Of a DNA stretch of 64,000 bases, positions 1 to 9,310 are shown piece after piece. This DNA comes from an uncultured Christensenella sp. (lineage in GTDB: Bacteria; Bacillota; Clostridia; Christensenellales; Borkfalkiaceae), in contig CAJUER010000001.1 in NCBI GenBank assembly GCA_910585705.1, forward strand, positions 732,840 to 796,839, in the 5' to 3' direction. Below the pieces are notes generated by a model that was not told where the DNA came from, ran no database searches, and saw nothing but the letters and a program-made list of their open reading frames with translations. How positions within the stretch are numbered: position 1 is the stretch's first letter; each line of letters starts with the position of its first letter. The position numbers were made by a program, and so were the translations under genes.

Positions 1-780
<780 letters not shown>

Positions 781-784
<4 letters not shown>

Positions 785-1857
785 TTATTTTTACCTCTTA
801 TTCCGAGTTTTTCAAAATATTTTTTGTTGCTTAAATAGTTTACGTTTTCGGGTTTTATTCTTCCTGCCGCATCGTTGCATTCCGCCGCTTTTTCATAATT
901 ACCGAGTTTGTCGTACAGCACGCAAAGCTGCATATAAGGAATAAAACCGCCGTAATCGAGATTGACGAAACTTCCGAACGCGCCGTTTTCCGCCGCCTTC
1001 AACGCCGTTTCGTACCAATATGCCGAAGCCGTCCACTCCTGCTTTGCCATAAAGTATTCACCGAGAATACAACAAGCCTGACTGCACGGCGCGGCAACCG
1101 TAAAACTTCGCAAAAGCGCGCCTATAGCGCGTTCTTCCTTGCCGAGATTTTTATATGCGCAATATAAATTAAGGCACGCTTCAGTCTTGTTCACAGACCA
1201 ACCGTCGCCCAAAAGGAAATCCTCCAAAACGCACGCGGCTTCGCGGAACATTTTGTTAAACAGAAGCTCCCTGCCGTAATAAAACTTTTGCCGCTCGTCA
1301 AGCTCGCCGCCGCCTGCGATGATTTTCTGCAATATGCGCAAATTGCGCATAGGCTCGTTTTCTTTTACTTTTTTATGGTAAACCGCCGCGTCCGAATATA
1401 GTATTTTTCCGCGAGGCACAACCGCCTCGTGCACCGCGCCCGAAAACCTGTAATTACCGCTTCGTCTGAAAATGCGTTCGCGGCTGTACACGAGCGTGGG
1501 CGTATCGCCGTCGAACGCGGCGGCGTAAGGCAGAACCGCCATATCGTAACCGTCGAACGCATATTTCAAGTCGGAAATTTTTTTACAGTTTTCGTCAGTT
1601 ATAACGTCGTCGGCGTCAAGCCACATTACAAGGTCGCACGTTGCGAACTCAAAAGCAAAATTGCGCGCGGCGGAAAAATCGTCGCACCATTTAAAGAAGT
1701 AAACCTTATCGGTAAACTTCATTACTTCCGCAACGGTCATATCCGTCGAACCCGTGTCCACAACGATTATTTCGTCGGCAAACTTACATACGCAGTTAAG
1801 GCAACGTCCTATGACGTCCTGTTCGTCCTTAACTATAAGGCAAACGCTTAAAGTCAT
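781..1857 (-). CDS. Family-2 glycosyltransferase with C-terminal TPR-like region
   Basis: A 358-residue protein that begins with a GT-A fold typical of GT2 enzymes: SVCLIVKDE at the N-terminus, VVDTGSTD, and a LDADD metal/nucleotide-sugar site near residue 80. The C-terminal half is helical with TPR-like pairs, as in two-domain glycosyltransferases that act on surface proteins or spore-coat material. It has no signal peptide, so it should act in the cytoplasm on a nucleotide-sugar donor. A purine-rich AAAAAAGGATTGAT precedes the ATG. The stop overlaps the start of the collagen-like gene, suggesting that protein is its acceptor. Donor sugar and acceptor are not shown by the sequence. Confidence 0.85.
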
Positions 1858-1880
1858 ATCAATCCTTTTTTACAGTAATA

Positions 1881-1889
1881 TATTATATG
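1881..1889 (-). promoter_or_regulatory. -10-like element upstream of the glycosyltransferase gene
   Basis: On the minus strand this reads CATATAATA. It contains a sigma-A TATAAT, and it also matches the CATANNNTA pattern of mother-cell sigma-K -10 elements and the CATA start of sigma-E sites. No good TTGACA-type -35 lies 17 bp upstream (TGTCAT is there). The assignment to a sporulation sigma factor is tentative. Confidence 0.4.
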
Positions 1890-1925
1890 CCGAAGCGCGC
1901 TTGTATGACATAGCTAAAAGACGAA

Positions 1926-1963
1926 AAATCCGCGCCGTCCGAAAACACGGACGGCGCGGATTT
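1926..1963 (-). terminator. Rho-independent terminator of clpC
   Basis: A 15-bp perfect stem (aaatccgcgccgtcc and its complement at 1949-1963) with an 8-base loop, followed on the minus strand by a short T run. It lies directly after the clpC stop and separates the heat-shock operon from the glycosyltransferase gene. Confidence 0.85.
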
Positions 1964-1976
1964 GCACCGTTAAAAT

Positions 1977-4502
1977 TTATTTTCTTCTATCGGAACGGAA
2001 CGTAAATTCTCCGTCCTGTACTCCGACGTTCACCACTTCTCCGGGCAGAACGCGCCCTGCGAGAATTTCGTCGGAAAGTCTGTCTTCTATACGCTTTTGC
2101 ACTATACGCTTTAAGGGGCGCGCGCCGAACATATCGTTATAGCCTTCTTCAACGAGCTTGCTCATCGCCTCGTCGGAAATTACAAGGCTGACGTGCTTAT
2201 CTTTAAGCCTTTCGGTAAGACCGTTAATAATCTTAGTACAGATTTGCGCCGCTTCCTCTTTGGTGAGCTTGCGGAAGATTATTATATCGTCGAGCCTGTT
2301 TAAAAATTCGGGTTTGAACTGCTCGCGGAGCGCGGAATCGATACTATCCTTCATATTGTCGTAACCGTCGTCCGAGCTGTCCGCAAAACCGAAGTTCGAC
2401 ATCTTTTTAATCTGGCTTGCGCCGACGTTGGAGGTCATAATTATTATTGTGTTTTTGAAGTTTACAACCCTGCCCTTGCTGTCGGTCAGTCTTCCGTCGT
2501 CAAGTATCTGCAAAAGGATATTGAATACGTCGGGATGGGCTTTTTCAACCTCGTCGAAAAGCACTACAGAATAGGGCTTTCTTCTCACTCTCTCGGTAAG
2601 CTGACCGCCGCTGTTTTCGTCGTAACCGATATAACCGGGAGGCGCGCCGATAAGTTTGGAAACAGAATGTTTTTCCATATACTCCGACATATCGAGGCGA
2701 ATCATAAGCCTTTCGTCGCCGAACATACATTCCGCAAGCGCTTTCGCAAGGTCGGTTTTACCTACGCCAGAAGGTCCTACGAAGATAAACGACCCTATGG
2801 GTTTTGTCGGCTCGCTGAGTCCTGCGCGCGCACGGCGGATTGCGCGCGAAACCGCGCTGACCGCTTCGTCCTGACCTATTATACGCTCGTGCAGATTTTT
2901 TTCGAGATGCAGAAGTTTTTCGCTCTCCTGCTCGGTGAGTTTGATTACGGGCACGCCCGTCCAGCCGCTTACTATGTCGGCGATTTCGTTACTGCCGATA
3001 TTGGGCGCGGAGGTCTGTTTTTCTCCCTTCCATTCGGAAGTCAACTTTTTGATTTTTTCCTGCACTTCGCTGATTTCGTCAACCAACTTCTGCGCCGAAG
3101 AAAAGTTTTCCGTCTTTGCCGCCTTGTTCTTTTCAAGTTGGAGACGCTTTAATTTTTCTTCGAGCTCGCGCACTTCTTCCGGGCTGTTCAAACTGTTGAG
3201 GCGCGCACGCGACGCGGCTTCGTCAATCAAATCGATTGCCTTGTCGGGCAAAAACCTGTCAGTTATATATCTGTCGGAAAGAGTAGCTGCGGCGACTATG
3301 GCTTCGTCTGTTATAACCACCTTGTGGTGCGCTTCGTACTTGTCGCGCAGACCGCGAAGAATGGAAACCGTATCCTCGACTGTGGGCTCTTCCACCTGCA
3401 CTGGCGTGAAACGCCTCTCTAACGCCGCGTCCTTTTCAATATACTTCCTGTACTCTTCGAGAGTGGTCGCGCCTATCGTCTGCAACTCGCCGCGCGCAAG
3501 CATTGGTTTGAGAATGTTTGCCGCGTCCATATTGCCTTCTGACGTTGCGCCCGCACCGACTATGTTGTGTATTTCATCGATAAACAGAATTATGTTGCCG
3601 CTGTTCTTTATCGAAGTAATGGCGTTTTTAAGCCTTTCCTCGAAGTCGCCGCGATACTTTGCACCGGCAACCATTCCCGCAAGGTCAAGCGAAAAAACAA
3701 TTTTGTTTTTAAGAAGGTCGGGAACTTCGTTTTTGATAATCGCCTGCGCAAGCCCTTCGACGACCGCGCTTTTACCTACGCCGGGTTCGCCGATAAGCAC
3801 GGGATTGTTTTTTGTGCGGCGCGACAAAACCTGTATAATTTTGTCAATCTCTTTTTTCCTTCCTATAACGGGGTCAATCTTTCCTTCGCGGGCTTTCTGC
3901 GTCAAATCCGTTCCGTACTGCAATATGCGCTTATCGAGTCCGCCTTCGCTCTTTTTCTCTTTCATCTGCTGGCTGTTCTGCGAGGGAACGGTGAAAAGGA
4001 CGTTCTTTTTGTTGAGCGCCGCAAAGGGGCTGTCGTCCTCTTCCTCAGGTTCTTCCGCCTCGAACGCGCCGTTTGTAATAGCAAGTTCGAGCTTGCCGGC
4101 AAGCTCGGGAATATTTACGCCTATCGCGTTGAAAATGCGCATTGCAAGACATTCCGTCGAGGACATAACCGCAAGAAGCATATGCTCGGTTCCCGCAAGC
4201 GAATCCTGTCCGTTCAAGTCGTAAGTCAGTTCGACGGCGCGCTCTATCATATGTTTTGTTCTGGGAGTCAGTCCCGAAATATTCGAACGTTTGTCGATTG
4301 AACGCGCAAAGTACTCGCGGTACAGATGCTCGTTCACGTTGCATGAAGCAAGCACGTTGTAAGCCGTGCAGTCGCGGCAGTTAAGCATGGCGAAAACTAT
4401 GTGTTCGCTGCCGATGTAGCTGCTTCCGTAAACCTTTGCCGCTTCCTCCGCAAGGTTGACAACCCTTTGCAGATTGTCTGTAAATCTATCCATATAATCC
4501 AT
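1977..4502 (-). CDS. clpC: ClpC, AAA+ unfoldase of the ClpCP protease
   Basis: An 841-residue Hsp100 ATPase, the usual length for ClpC. It shows, in order: a double Clp-N repeat (residues 1-150), AAA module 1 with Walker A GEPGVGKSAV near residue 234, a middle coiled-coil with a UVR-like stretch (about 415-480), AAA module 2 with Walker A GPSGVGKTDL near residue 571, and the ClpB-type C-terminal small domain. With ClpP it unfolds and degrades damaged or McsB-arginine-phosphorylated proteins. It starts 4 bp after mcsB and is the last gene of the mcsA-mcsB-clpC operon. A terminator follows. Confidence 0.97.
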   Translation of the reverse strand: MDYMDRFTDNLQRVVNLAEEAAKVYGSSYIGSEHIVFAMLNCRDCTAYNVLASCNVNEHLYREYFARSIDKRSNISGLTPRTKHMIERAVELTYDLNGQDSLAGTEHMLLAVMSSTECLAMRIFNAIGVNIPELAGKLELAITNGAFEAEEPEEEDDSPFAALNKKNVLFTVPSQNSQQMKEKKSEGGLDKRILQYGTDLTQKAREGKIDPVIGRKKEIDKIIQVLSRRTKNNPVLIGEPGVGKSAVVEGLAQAIIKNEVPDLLKNKIVFSLDLAGMVAGAKYRGDFEERLKNAITSIKNSGNIILFIDEIHNIVGAGATSEGNMDAANILKPMLARGELQTIGATTLEEYRKYIEKDAALERRFTPVQVEEPTVEDTVSILRGLRDKYEAHHKVVITDEAIVAAATLSDRYITDRFLPDKAIDLIDEAASRARLNSLNSPEEVRELEEKLKRLQLEKNKAAKTENFSSAQKLVDEISEVQEKIKKLTSEWKGEKQTSAPNIGSNEIADIVSGWTGVPVIKLTEQESEKLLHLEKNLHERIIGQDEAVSAVSRAIRRARAGLSEPTKPIGSFIFVGPSGVGKTDLAKALAECMFGDERLMIRLDMSEYMEKHSVSKLIGAPPGYIGYDENSGGQLTERVRRKPYSVVLFDEVEKAHPDVFNILLQILDDGRLTDSKGRVVNFKNTIIIMTSNVGASQIKKMSNFGFADSSDDGYDNMKDSIDSALREQFKPEFLNRLDDIIIFRKLTKEEAAQICTKIINGLTERLKDKHVSLVISDEAMSKLVEEGYNDMFGARPLKRIVQKRIEDRLSDEILAGRVLPGEVVNVGVQDGEFTFRSDRRK

Positions 4503-4506
4503 AACG

Positions 4507-5526
4507 TCATTCTCCGTGTGCCGATAATTTTTTTAAAGTAGCCGCCGCGCATCTGGCGCGGTAAATGTCGCGTTCCAACGGCGTAAGATTGCGCTGTGCC
4601 GCCGCGTTTATGTTGGTGGGTCTGAGCTTTACCATAAGCCTGTCAATCTCGCTTACGTCGGTAAGTTTAACGTAACCGAGACACGCGCCCAGCTTTACTT
4701 TGGAAATGAGTTTTACAAATTCCGTTGTTGAAACTTTGGCGCAGTTTGTAAGCACGCCGTAAGCGCGCATGCACTCGTCCTGAATATCCAAAGAACGGTC
4801 GCAACGCATAAGGTTGCGCCTTTCGGATTCTTCGAGCGCGCAGACTTTTTTGACCACGTCGCCCACCTGCTGTAAAATTTCGTCTTCGGTAACGCCGAGC
4901 GTCACCTCGTTGCTTATCTGATACAAAAAGCCTTCCGCGTCGCTGCCCTCGCCGTACATTCCGCGCACGGTCAGTCCCAGTCGGCTTACGCTTCTTATAA
5001 GCTTTGGCATAAGCCCGTTCATCGTAAGCGCGGGCAGAAACTGCATAACCGAAGCACGCAGTCCCGTGCCGAGATTCGTAGGACAAGCCGTCAGAAAACC
5101 GAGCTGTTCGTCAAACGCAAATTTCATCGATTTGGAAATGTGGTTGTCGATTTCCGACATCGTTTCGTAAGCGAGTTTTAAATCAAGCCCTTTAACAATG
5201 CACTGTTCACGTAGATGATCTTCCTCGTTAATCATAATCGAAACGTTTTCTTCGCCGTTTATAAGCGCAGCCGAATAGCGTTTGTTTTTTATGAGCTTGG
5301 GACTTATCAGGTGATTTTCCATAAGGCAGACAGCCTGCTCGTCGGAAACCGTATCCATATATTGAAGGCGGAACTCGGAAAGCTTGGATAGCCCCGAAGA
5401 TATTAGCCTTATAATTTCCTTCGCCTGTTTTTCGTCCTTTAAATGCGAGGGGAAAGGAAAGCCTTCGAGATTGCGCGCAAGCCTTACGCGCGTGGAAACA
5501 ACAATTCCTTCGGAAGTATTAACCAT
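4507..5526 (-). CDS. mcsB: McsB protein-arginine kinase
   Basis: A 339-residue protein with the ATP:guanido phosphotransferase catalytic fold. The N-terminal STRVRLARNL nucleotide-binding motif and the downstream loop with TNLGTGLRASV are characteristic. McsB phosphorylates arginines on substrates and thereby marks them for ClpCP. It overlaps mcsA by 8 bp and is followed 4 bp later by clpC, so kinase, activator and unfoldase are co-expressed. Confidence 0.96.
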   Translation of the reverse strand: MVNTSEGIVVSTRVRLARNLEGFPFPSHLKDEKQAKEIIRLISSGLSKLSEFRLQYMDTVSDEQAVCLMENHLISPKLIKNKRYSAALINGEENVSIMINEEDHLREQCIVKGLDLKLAYETMSEIDNHISKSMKFAFDEQLGFLTACPTNLGTGLRASVMQFLPALTMNGLMPKLIRSVSRLGLTVRGMYGEGSDAEGFLYQISNEVTLGVTEDEILQQVGDVVKKVCALEESERRNLMRCDRSLDIQDECMRAYGVLTNCAKVSTTEFVKLISKVKLGACLGYVKLTDVSEIDRLMVKLRPTNINAAAQRNLTPLERDIYRARCAAATLKKLSAHGE

Positions 5527-6007
5527 TTTTGCCGCCTCCTGCTATGCGCTTTTTAATCTCGTCTATGCGCAGGTTCAAAGCGTCCGCTTCCTTAAACCTT
5601 TTTTCGCGCAAAGCCTTTTCCAGCTTTTCCTGCAAGTCGCTTAAAATTCTGTGAAGTCCGTGCTCGTCGTTGTTGCCGCCGCCCTTGCCGACGTGTACGA
5701 CTTTGCCGTGTATTCTGCGTATGTAAGGCATAAGCTCTTCTTTGAAAACGTCGTAACAGCTGGTACAGCCCAATAACCCCGTCTTTTCGTATTCCGCGTA
5801 AGTAGTGCCGCAAACGGGACAGGATTTGACCCGACGCGAACGCGGTTCGAAAAGCCCCGCCAACAGGCTGTTGCCCGTCTTGGAGTTCACTTCGCCGTAC
5901 AGCTCCGCATAGCAGTCGCCGCAGAGATGAATTTCAAACTTTTTGCCGTTCGATATTTCAACGTAGCTGACCGTTGCGGGATATTTTTTGCATTTCTGAC
6001 AGAGCAT
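5519..6007 (-). CDS. mcsA: McsA, zinc-finger activator of McsB
   Basis: A 162-residue protein with two pairs of CxxC motifs (MLCQKCKK with HLCGDC, and SCPVCG with LGCTSC) and a C-terminal UvrB/UvrC-like helical hairpin rich in Lys/Glu. McsA binds metal and activates McsB. It is first in its operon here: ctsR, which often precedes mcsA in Firmicutes, is not present upstream, where the neighbour is divergent. A GAGGAAG ribosome site lies upstream of the ATG. Confidence 0.93.
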   Translation of the reverse strand: MLCQKCKKYPATVSYVEISNGKKFEIHLCGDCYAELYGEVNSKTGNSLLAGLFEPRSRRVKSCPVCGTTYAEYEKTGLLGCTSCYDVFKEELMPYIRRIHGKVVHVGKGGGNNDEHGLHRILSDLQEKLEKALREKRFKEADALNLRIDEIKKRIAGGGKNG

Positions 6008-6038
6008 ATTTTTAACTTCCTCGTAGGTTTACATTTCT

Positions 6039-6066
6039 ATTATAATACTTTTTGCCGTCGAGTAAA
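6039..6066 (-). promoter_or_regulatory. Sigma-A promoter for mcsA-mcsB-clpC
   Basis: On the minus strand a -35 TTTACT (6061-6066) and a -10 TATAAT (6039-6044) are 16 bp apart, about 35 bp before the mcsA ATG. I could not find the tandem GGTCAAA heptads of a CtsR operator in the leader. Confidence 0.7.
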
Positions 6067-6117
6067 CATTTTTTAAGTCGCTCCTCAAAAAATTTTGTAA
6101 AATTTAAGTTTACCTTG

Positions 6118-6146
6118 TTGTGTTAATCGAAGGCGTGTGCTATAAT
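6118..6146 (+). promoter_or_regulatory. Sigma-A promoter for the NifU-like/GGGtGRT operon
   Basis: A -35-like TTGTGT (6118-6123) and a -10 TATAAT (6141-6146) are separated by 17 bp. The ribosome site CGGAGG and ATG at 6178 follow at normal distances. It is divergent from the mcsA promoter. Confidence 0.7.
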
Positions 6147-6177
6147 TTAAAAGATAAATTTATCGGAGGATAACGTA

Positions 6178-6903
6178 ATGCAATATTCAAAAGACATTGA
6201 AAATATGATTTGCGTTGCCAAGGGCGTTTCGGGCAGATTCGAACACGGTCCCGCTCCTATTCCCGAAGAGGGACTTTGGATTAAGGCAAAGGAAATCAAG
6301 GACGTTAAGGGCTTTACGCACGGCATAGGCTGGTGCGCACCCCAGCAGGGCGCATGCAAGCTGTCCTTAAACGTTAAAGACGGCATAATTCAGGAGTGCC
6401 TTGTGGAAACGATAGGCTGTTCGGGAATGACCCACTCCGCCGCTATGGCTGCGGAAATTCTGCCGCACAAAACCATACTCGAAGCGCTGAATACCGACCT
6501 CGTATGCGACGCGATAAACACCGCTATGCGCGAATTGTTCCTGCAAATAGTTTACGGCAGAACTCAATCCGCTTTCTCGGAAGACGGTCTTACAATCGGC
6601 GCGGGACTCGAAGATTTGGGCAAGGGACTCCGCTCGCAGGTGGGCACTATGTACGGAACCGCGCTTAAAGGCGTAAGGTATCTCGAAATGGCGGAAGGCT
6701 ACGTTCTGGCGCTCGCACTCGATAAAAACAACGAAGTATGCGGATATAAATTCGTATCGCTCGGCAAAATGACCGACTTTATAAAGAAAGGTCTTACCCC
6801 CAACGAGGCATACGAAAAATCTATCGGAACATACGGCAGATATTCAAAGGAACAGGGCGCAGTTAAACACATCGACCCCCGTACCGACAAGGAGGTAGAC
6901 TGA
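6178..6903 (+). CDS. NifU/IscU-like iron-sulfur scaffold protein
   Basis: A 241-residue protein related to the NifU N-terminal scaffold family. Cysteines at GWCAPQQGACKL and ETIGCSGMTHS are placed like cluster ligands of IscU-type scaffolds, and EDLGKGLRSQVGTMYGT resembles the conserved HC-type region. It is longer than classical IscU (about 130 residues), as expected for the subgroup that sits next to GGGtGRT genes. A strong promoter and GGAGG precede it, and the next gene follows 2 bp later. Role in Fe-S assembly is inferred from the family; the specific client is unknown. Confidence 0.8.
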   Translation: MQYSKDIENMICVAKGVSGRFEHGPAPIPEEGLWIKAKEIKDVKGFTHGIGWCAPQQGACKLSLNVKDGIIQECLVETIGCSGMTHSAAMAAEILPHKTILEALNTDLVCDAINTAMRELFLQIVYGRTQSAFSEDGLTIGAGLEDLGKGLRSQVGTMYGTALKGVRYLEMAEGYVLALALDKNNEVCGYKFVSLGKMTDFIKKGLTPNEAYEKSIGTYGRYSKEQGAVKHIDPRTDKEVD

Positions 6904-6905
6904 TT

Positions 6906-7910
6906 ATGGCACTTTTCGAAAGCTATGAAAGAAGAGAAAAGAAAATTCTCGGAGTATTGAAGGAATACGGCATTAAGTCGATTGAGGAATGTCGCGACAT
7001 CACCGAAAAGAAAGGTATTGACGTTGATAAAATCGTGCGCGGCACACAGCCTATCTGCTTTGAAAACGCAGTATGGGCATACACCGTAGGCGCGGCAATC
7101 GCTATAAAGAAAGGCTGCAAAAAAGCTGCGGACGCGGCGGCGGCTATCGGTATCGGTTTACAGAGCTTCTGTATCGAAGGCTCGGTTGCGGAAAACAGAA
7201 AAGTAGGTCTGGGACACGGAAATCTCGGCGCTATGCTTCTTTCCGAAGACACTGACTGCTTCTGCTTCCTTGCGGGACACGAATCATTTGCGGCGGCGGA
7301 AGGCGCTATTAAAATTGCCGAAAACGCAAACAAGGTGCGCGTTAAACCCCTGAGAGTTATATTGAACGGTTTGGGTAAGGACGCGGCTTATATTATTTCG
7401 AGAATAAACGGTTTCACATATTGCAGAACGGAATTCGACCCTTACACCGAAACGGTAAAGGTTACCGACAGCGTTGCATTCTCCGACGGTCCGAGAGCCA
7501 AAGTTAAATGCTACGGCGCAGATAACGTTCCCGAAGGCGTTGCTATAATGAAGCTGGAACATGTTTCCGTTTCCATTACAGGCAACTCCACCAACCCCAC
7601 CCGCTTCCAGCACCCCGTTGCCGGAACCTATAAAAAGTGGTGCGTTGAGAACGGCGTTCAGTACTTCTCCGTTGCGTCGGGCGGCGGTACGGGCAGAACG
7701 CTTCACCCCGACAATATGGCGGCAGGTCCTTCCTCTTACGGTATGACCGACACTATGGGAAGAATGCACTCCGACGCGCAGTTCGCTGGCTCTTCTTCCG
7801 TTCCCGCTCACGTTGAAATGATGGGATTAATCGGTATGGGTAACAACCCGATGGTCGGTGCTACAGTAGCCGTTGCAGTTGCTGTTCAGGAAGCTATGAC
7901 GAAGAAATAA
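6906..7910 (+). CDS. GGGtGRT family protein
   Basis: A 334-residue protein carrying the family signature GGGTGRT near residue 259. The family is widespread in anaerobic Firmicutes and has no established function. Other visible features are a Gly/Ala-rich central region and several conserved cysteines. It is preceded by AAGGAGG and cotranscribed with the NifU-like scaffold, a recurrent pairing that suggests the two act together, perhaps in metal-cluster handling. A terminator hairpin follows at 7950. Confidence 0.9.
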   Translation: MALFESYERREKKILGVLKEYGIKSIEECRDITEKKGIDVDKIVRGTQPICFENAVWAYTVGAAIAIKKGCKKAADAAAAIGIGLQSFCIEGSVAENRKVGLGHGNLGAMLLSEDTDCFCFLAGHESFAAAEGAIKIAENANKVRVKPLRVILNGLGKDAAYIISRINGFTYCRTEFDPYTETVKVTDSVAFSDGPRAKVKCYGADNVPEGVAIMKLEHVSVSITGNSTNPTRFQHPVAGTYKKWCVENGVQYFSVASGGGTGRTLHPDNMAAGPSSYGMTDTMGRMHSDAQFAGSSSVPAHVEMMGLIGMGNNPMVGATVAVAVAVQEAMTKK

Positions 7911-7949
7911 ACACAAGATATAGTGGTTTTAATCACCTTAATACAAAAT

Positions 7950-7975
7950 ATAGCGGCTTCTTCGGAAGCCGCTAT
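7950..7975 (+). terminator. Terminator after the GGGtGRT gene
   Basis: A 10-bp stem atagcggctt/aagccgctat with loop cttcgg (UUCG-type) is followed by tttta. It ends the chromosomal operon. Its right arm is shared with the larger dyad at 7971-8009. Confidence 0.8.
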
Positions 7976-8009
7976 TTTATACCTATGGTAACCATAGGTA
8001 TAAAATAGC
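7971..8009. repeat. Perfect 18-bp inverted repeat with 3-base loop
   Basis: The arm gctattttatacctatgg (7971-7988) is the exact complement of 7992-8009, around the loop taa. It overlaps the right arm of the preceding terminator, so the two hairpins are mutually exclusive. It lies where chromosome gives way to the mobile region. Confidence 0.85.
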
Positions 8010-8024
8010 CCTCGTGTACATCAT

Positions 8025-8177
8025 TGTGTCAACATAATCAAAAAAATGTTGACGCGGATTTAAGAAATTTCATAGTTTTTTCAACTAAAAATGTTGACGC
8101 GGAAGAAAATGTTGACACAGGAAATTTAAAATGTTGACACCGCTTTTACTTTTTATGTTGACATAATGTTGACACGG
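8025..8177. repeat. Cluster of seven ATGTTGAC repeats
   Basis: Six direct copies of ATGTTGAC, usually followed by AC or GC and preceded by A/T bases, start at 8046, 8091, 8109, 8131, 8155 and 8166. One inverted copy lies at 8025-8035 (tgtgtcaacat). Spacing is irregular (45, 18, 22, 24, 11 bp). The arrangement looks like multiple binding sites for a DNA-binding protein, such as recombinase arm sites or iterons. Confidence 0.75.
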
Positions 8178-8188
8178 GCATTGAATAC

Positions 8189-8227
8189 AAAAAAGGGTGC
8201 ATAAAAGCGCAATTCCCATGGGGAATT
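8189..8227 (+). repeat. Left copy of a 39-bp inverted repeat
   Basis: Starts aaaaaagggtgcat and ends in the near-palindrome aattcccatggggaatt. The complement of 9311-9349 matches at 31 of 39 positions: the outer 14 bases are identical, and the inner palindrome has one mismatch. Confidence 0.8.
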
Positions 8228-8344
8228 AAAAACTAAATTTTTAAGAGTTGTGCTTTCAAGCGATGACAAACGCTCTCGAACGAAATGTTCGAGAGCGTTT
8301 TACTACAAACTATTTAGAAAGATAAATTGTAATTTATCGTTATA

Positions 8345-9103
8345 CTATTGCATTTCTTCCAAAATGCCGTAGGTGTTTTTGTAGGGTACGATAGTTATTG
8401 TTTTCTTTTCTTGCAAGAACCTTACTTCCTTGTGCGTAAACCAAGCTCTCGCCCACCGCTCTCTCGTTGCGCCGCTCTCGTCCTGATACTTAACCTTTAC
8501 ATAGCAAACTACCCATTTCAATACTTTGGTTACTTCGCCCTCGCGGACACAATTACTTACAAATCTACCATTTGCGCGTTCTAATATTTTTTTATCTAAT
8601 CTATTCCTATAAACTACCCTATATAAGAACAGATAAGCCGCTACGCAAAGTAAGCCTGTAAATACGCAAGCAAGTGTGAAATGAAAACTTACTTTACCAT
8701 GAGTAGAAGATACATATTTCATAGAACTATCTATGCTATCAGTACCGGTTGGATCTATTACAATGGTTATTTTAGTTCCTATAAATGTTTGTGCATATTT
8801 TTCCCCGCCCGGCAATGTATGCGTTCCTGAATATTCTTTACCTTCGGGTGAAACATACAAATAAACTCCTTTATACACATACGACGAAGAAGATGTAGAA
8901 TCTGGTGTTGCATCAGTACAAATCACATCTATAATCTCAGCTTCAACCTCAATTCCATTGTAATATAGATTATCAATAAAAATATCACTTCTATAATAAA
9001 TCCAAAAAATGATAGTAAGAACGACAAACGCGACAAACGCGGCTGTTAGAAACGCTTGATAAATCTTAAATGAGTTTTTAATTCCTATATCACGCTTTGC
9101 CAT
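8345..9103 (-). CDS. Two-TM membrane protein, DUF3592-like
   Basis: A 252-residue protein with a hydrophobic segment near residues 16-38, an external beta-rich segment (EAEIIDV to IDPTGTD) resembling DUF3592 proteins, a second hydrophobic segment around 135-160, and a basic C-terminal cytosolic domain. CGGAGTAAAT precedes the ATG. It sits alone between the two arms of the 39-bp inverted repeat, so it may be cargo of that small segment. Function unknown. Confidence 0.75.
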   Translation of the reverse strand: MAKRDIGIKNSFKIYQAFLTAAFVAFVVLTIIFWIYYRSDIFIDNLYYNGIEVEAEIIDVICTDATPDSTSSSSYVYKGVYLYVSPEGKEYSGTHTLPGGEKYAQTFIGTKITIVIDPTGTDSIDSSMKYVSSTHGKVSFHFTLACVFTGLLCVAAYLFLYRVVYRNRLDKKILERANGRFVSNCVREGEVTKVLKWVVCYVKVKYQDESGATRERWARAWFTHKEVRFLQEKKTITIVPYKNTYGILEEMQ

Positions 9104-9253
9104 ATTTACTCCGTTAAATTACTGTTTATCGTTCAGCCATTATATCACGAAAAATGAAAGAGCGCAACCGATTGATTGAATTTTGCGGGAAATATAAAAC
9201 ATATCTATATCTCACTAGGCTACGAGTAGCCAAGTTCGTCCACGCTTAAAATA

Positions 9254-9294
9254 CAATAGAAAAGGTATGGCTTTATGCCATACCTTTTCTATTG
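9254..9294. terminator. Bidirectional terminator-like hairpin
   Basis: The arm caatagaaaaggtatggc (9254-9271) is perfectly complementary to 9277-9294, giving an 18-bp stem with loop tttat. It could insulate the integrase gene from the membrane-protein gene in both directions. Confidence 0.7.
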
Positions 9295-9310
9295 CCTGCG
9301 GCTTGCCTAA

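Larger units (their letters stand above)
7911..8344. other. Gene-free boundary region between chromosome and mobile DNA
   Basis: No convincing gene in 433 bp. It contains, in order, the terminator at 7950, the 18-bp dyad at 7971, the ATGTTGAC repeat cluster at 8025-8177, the left copy of a 39-bp inverted repeat at 8189, and a hairpin (arms cgctctcgaac and gttcgagagcg, 8271-8297) that may terminate the membrane-protein gene transcribed toward it. Confidence 0.7.

Noticed and set aside
2935..4224. 429-codon plus-strand frame opposite clpC
   Set aside because: It lies entirely within the well-supported clpC gene and resembles no protein.
8046..8177. TTGACA-like elements as a series of promoters
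   Set aside because: The TTGAC motifs lack matching TATAAT boxes at 17 bp and no gene follows on the plus strand; a protein-binding array is more likely.
9200..9250. tRNA-like folding near ggctacgagtagcc as an integration site
   Set aside because: Only one short stem could be drawn; no acceptor stem or complete cloverleaf was found. No tRNA or rRNA gene is seen anywhere in the window.
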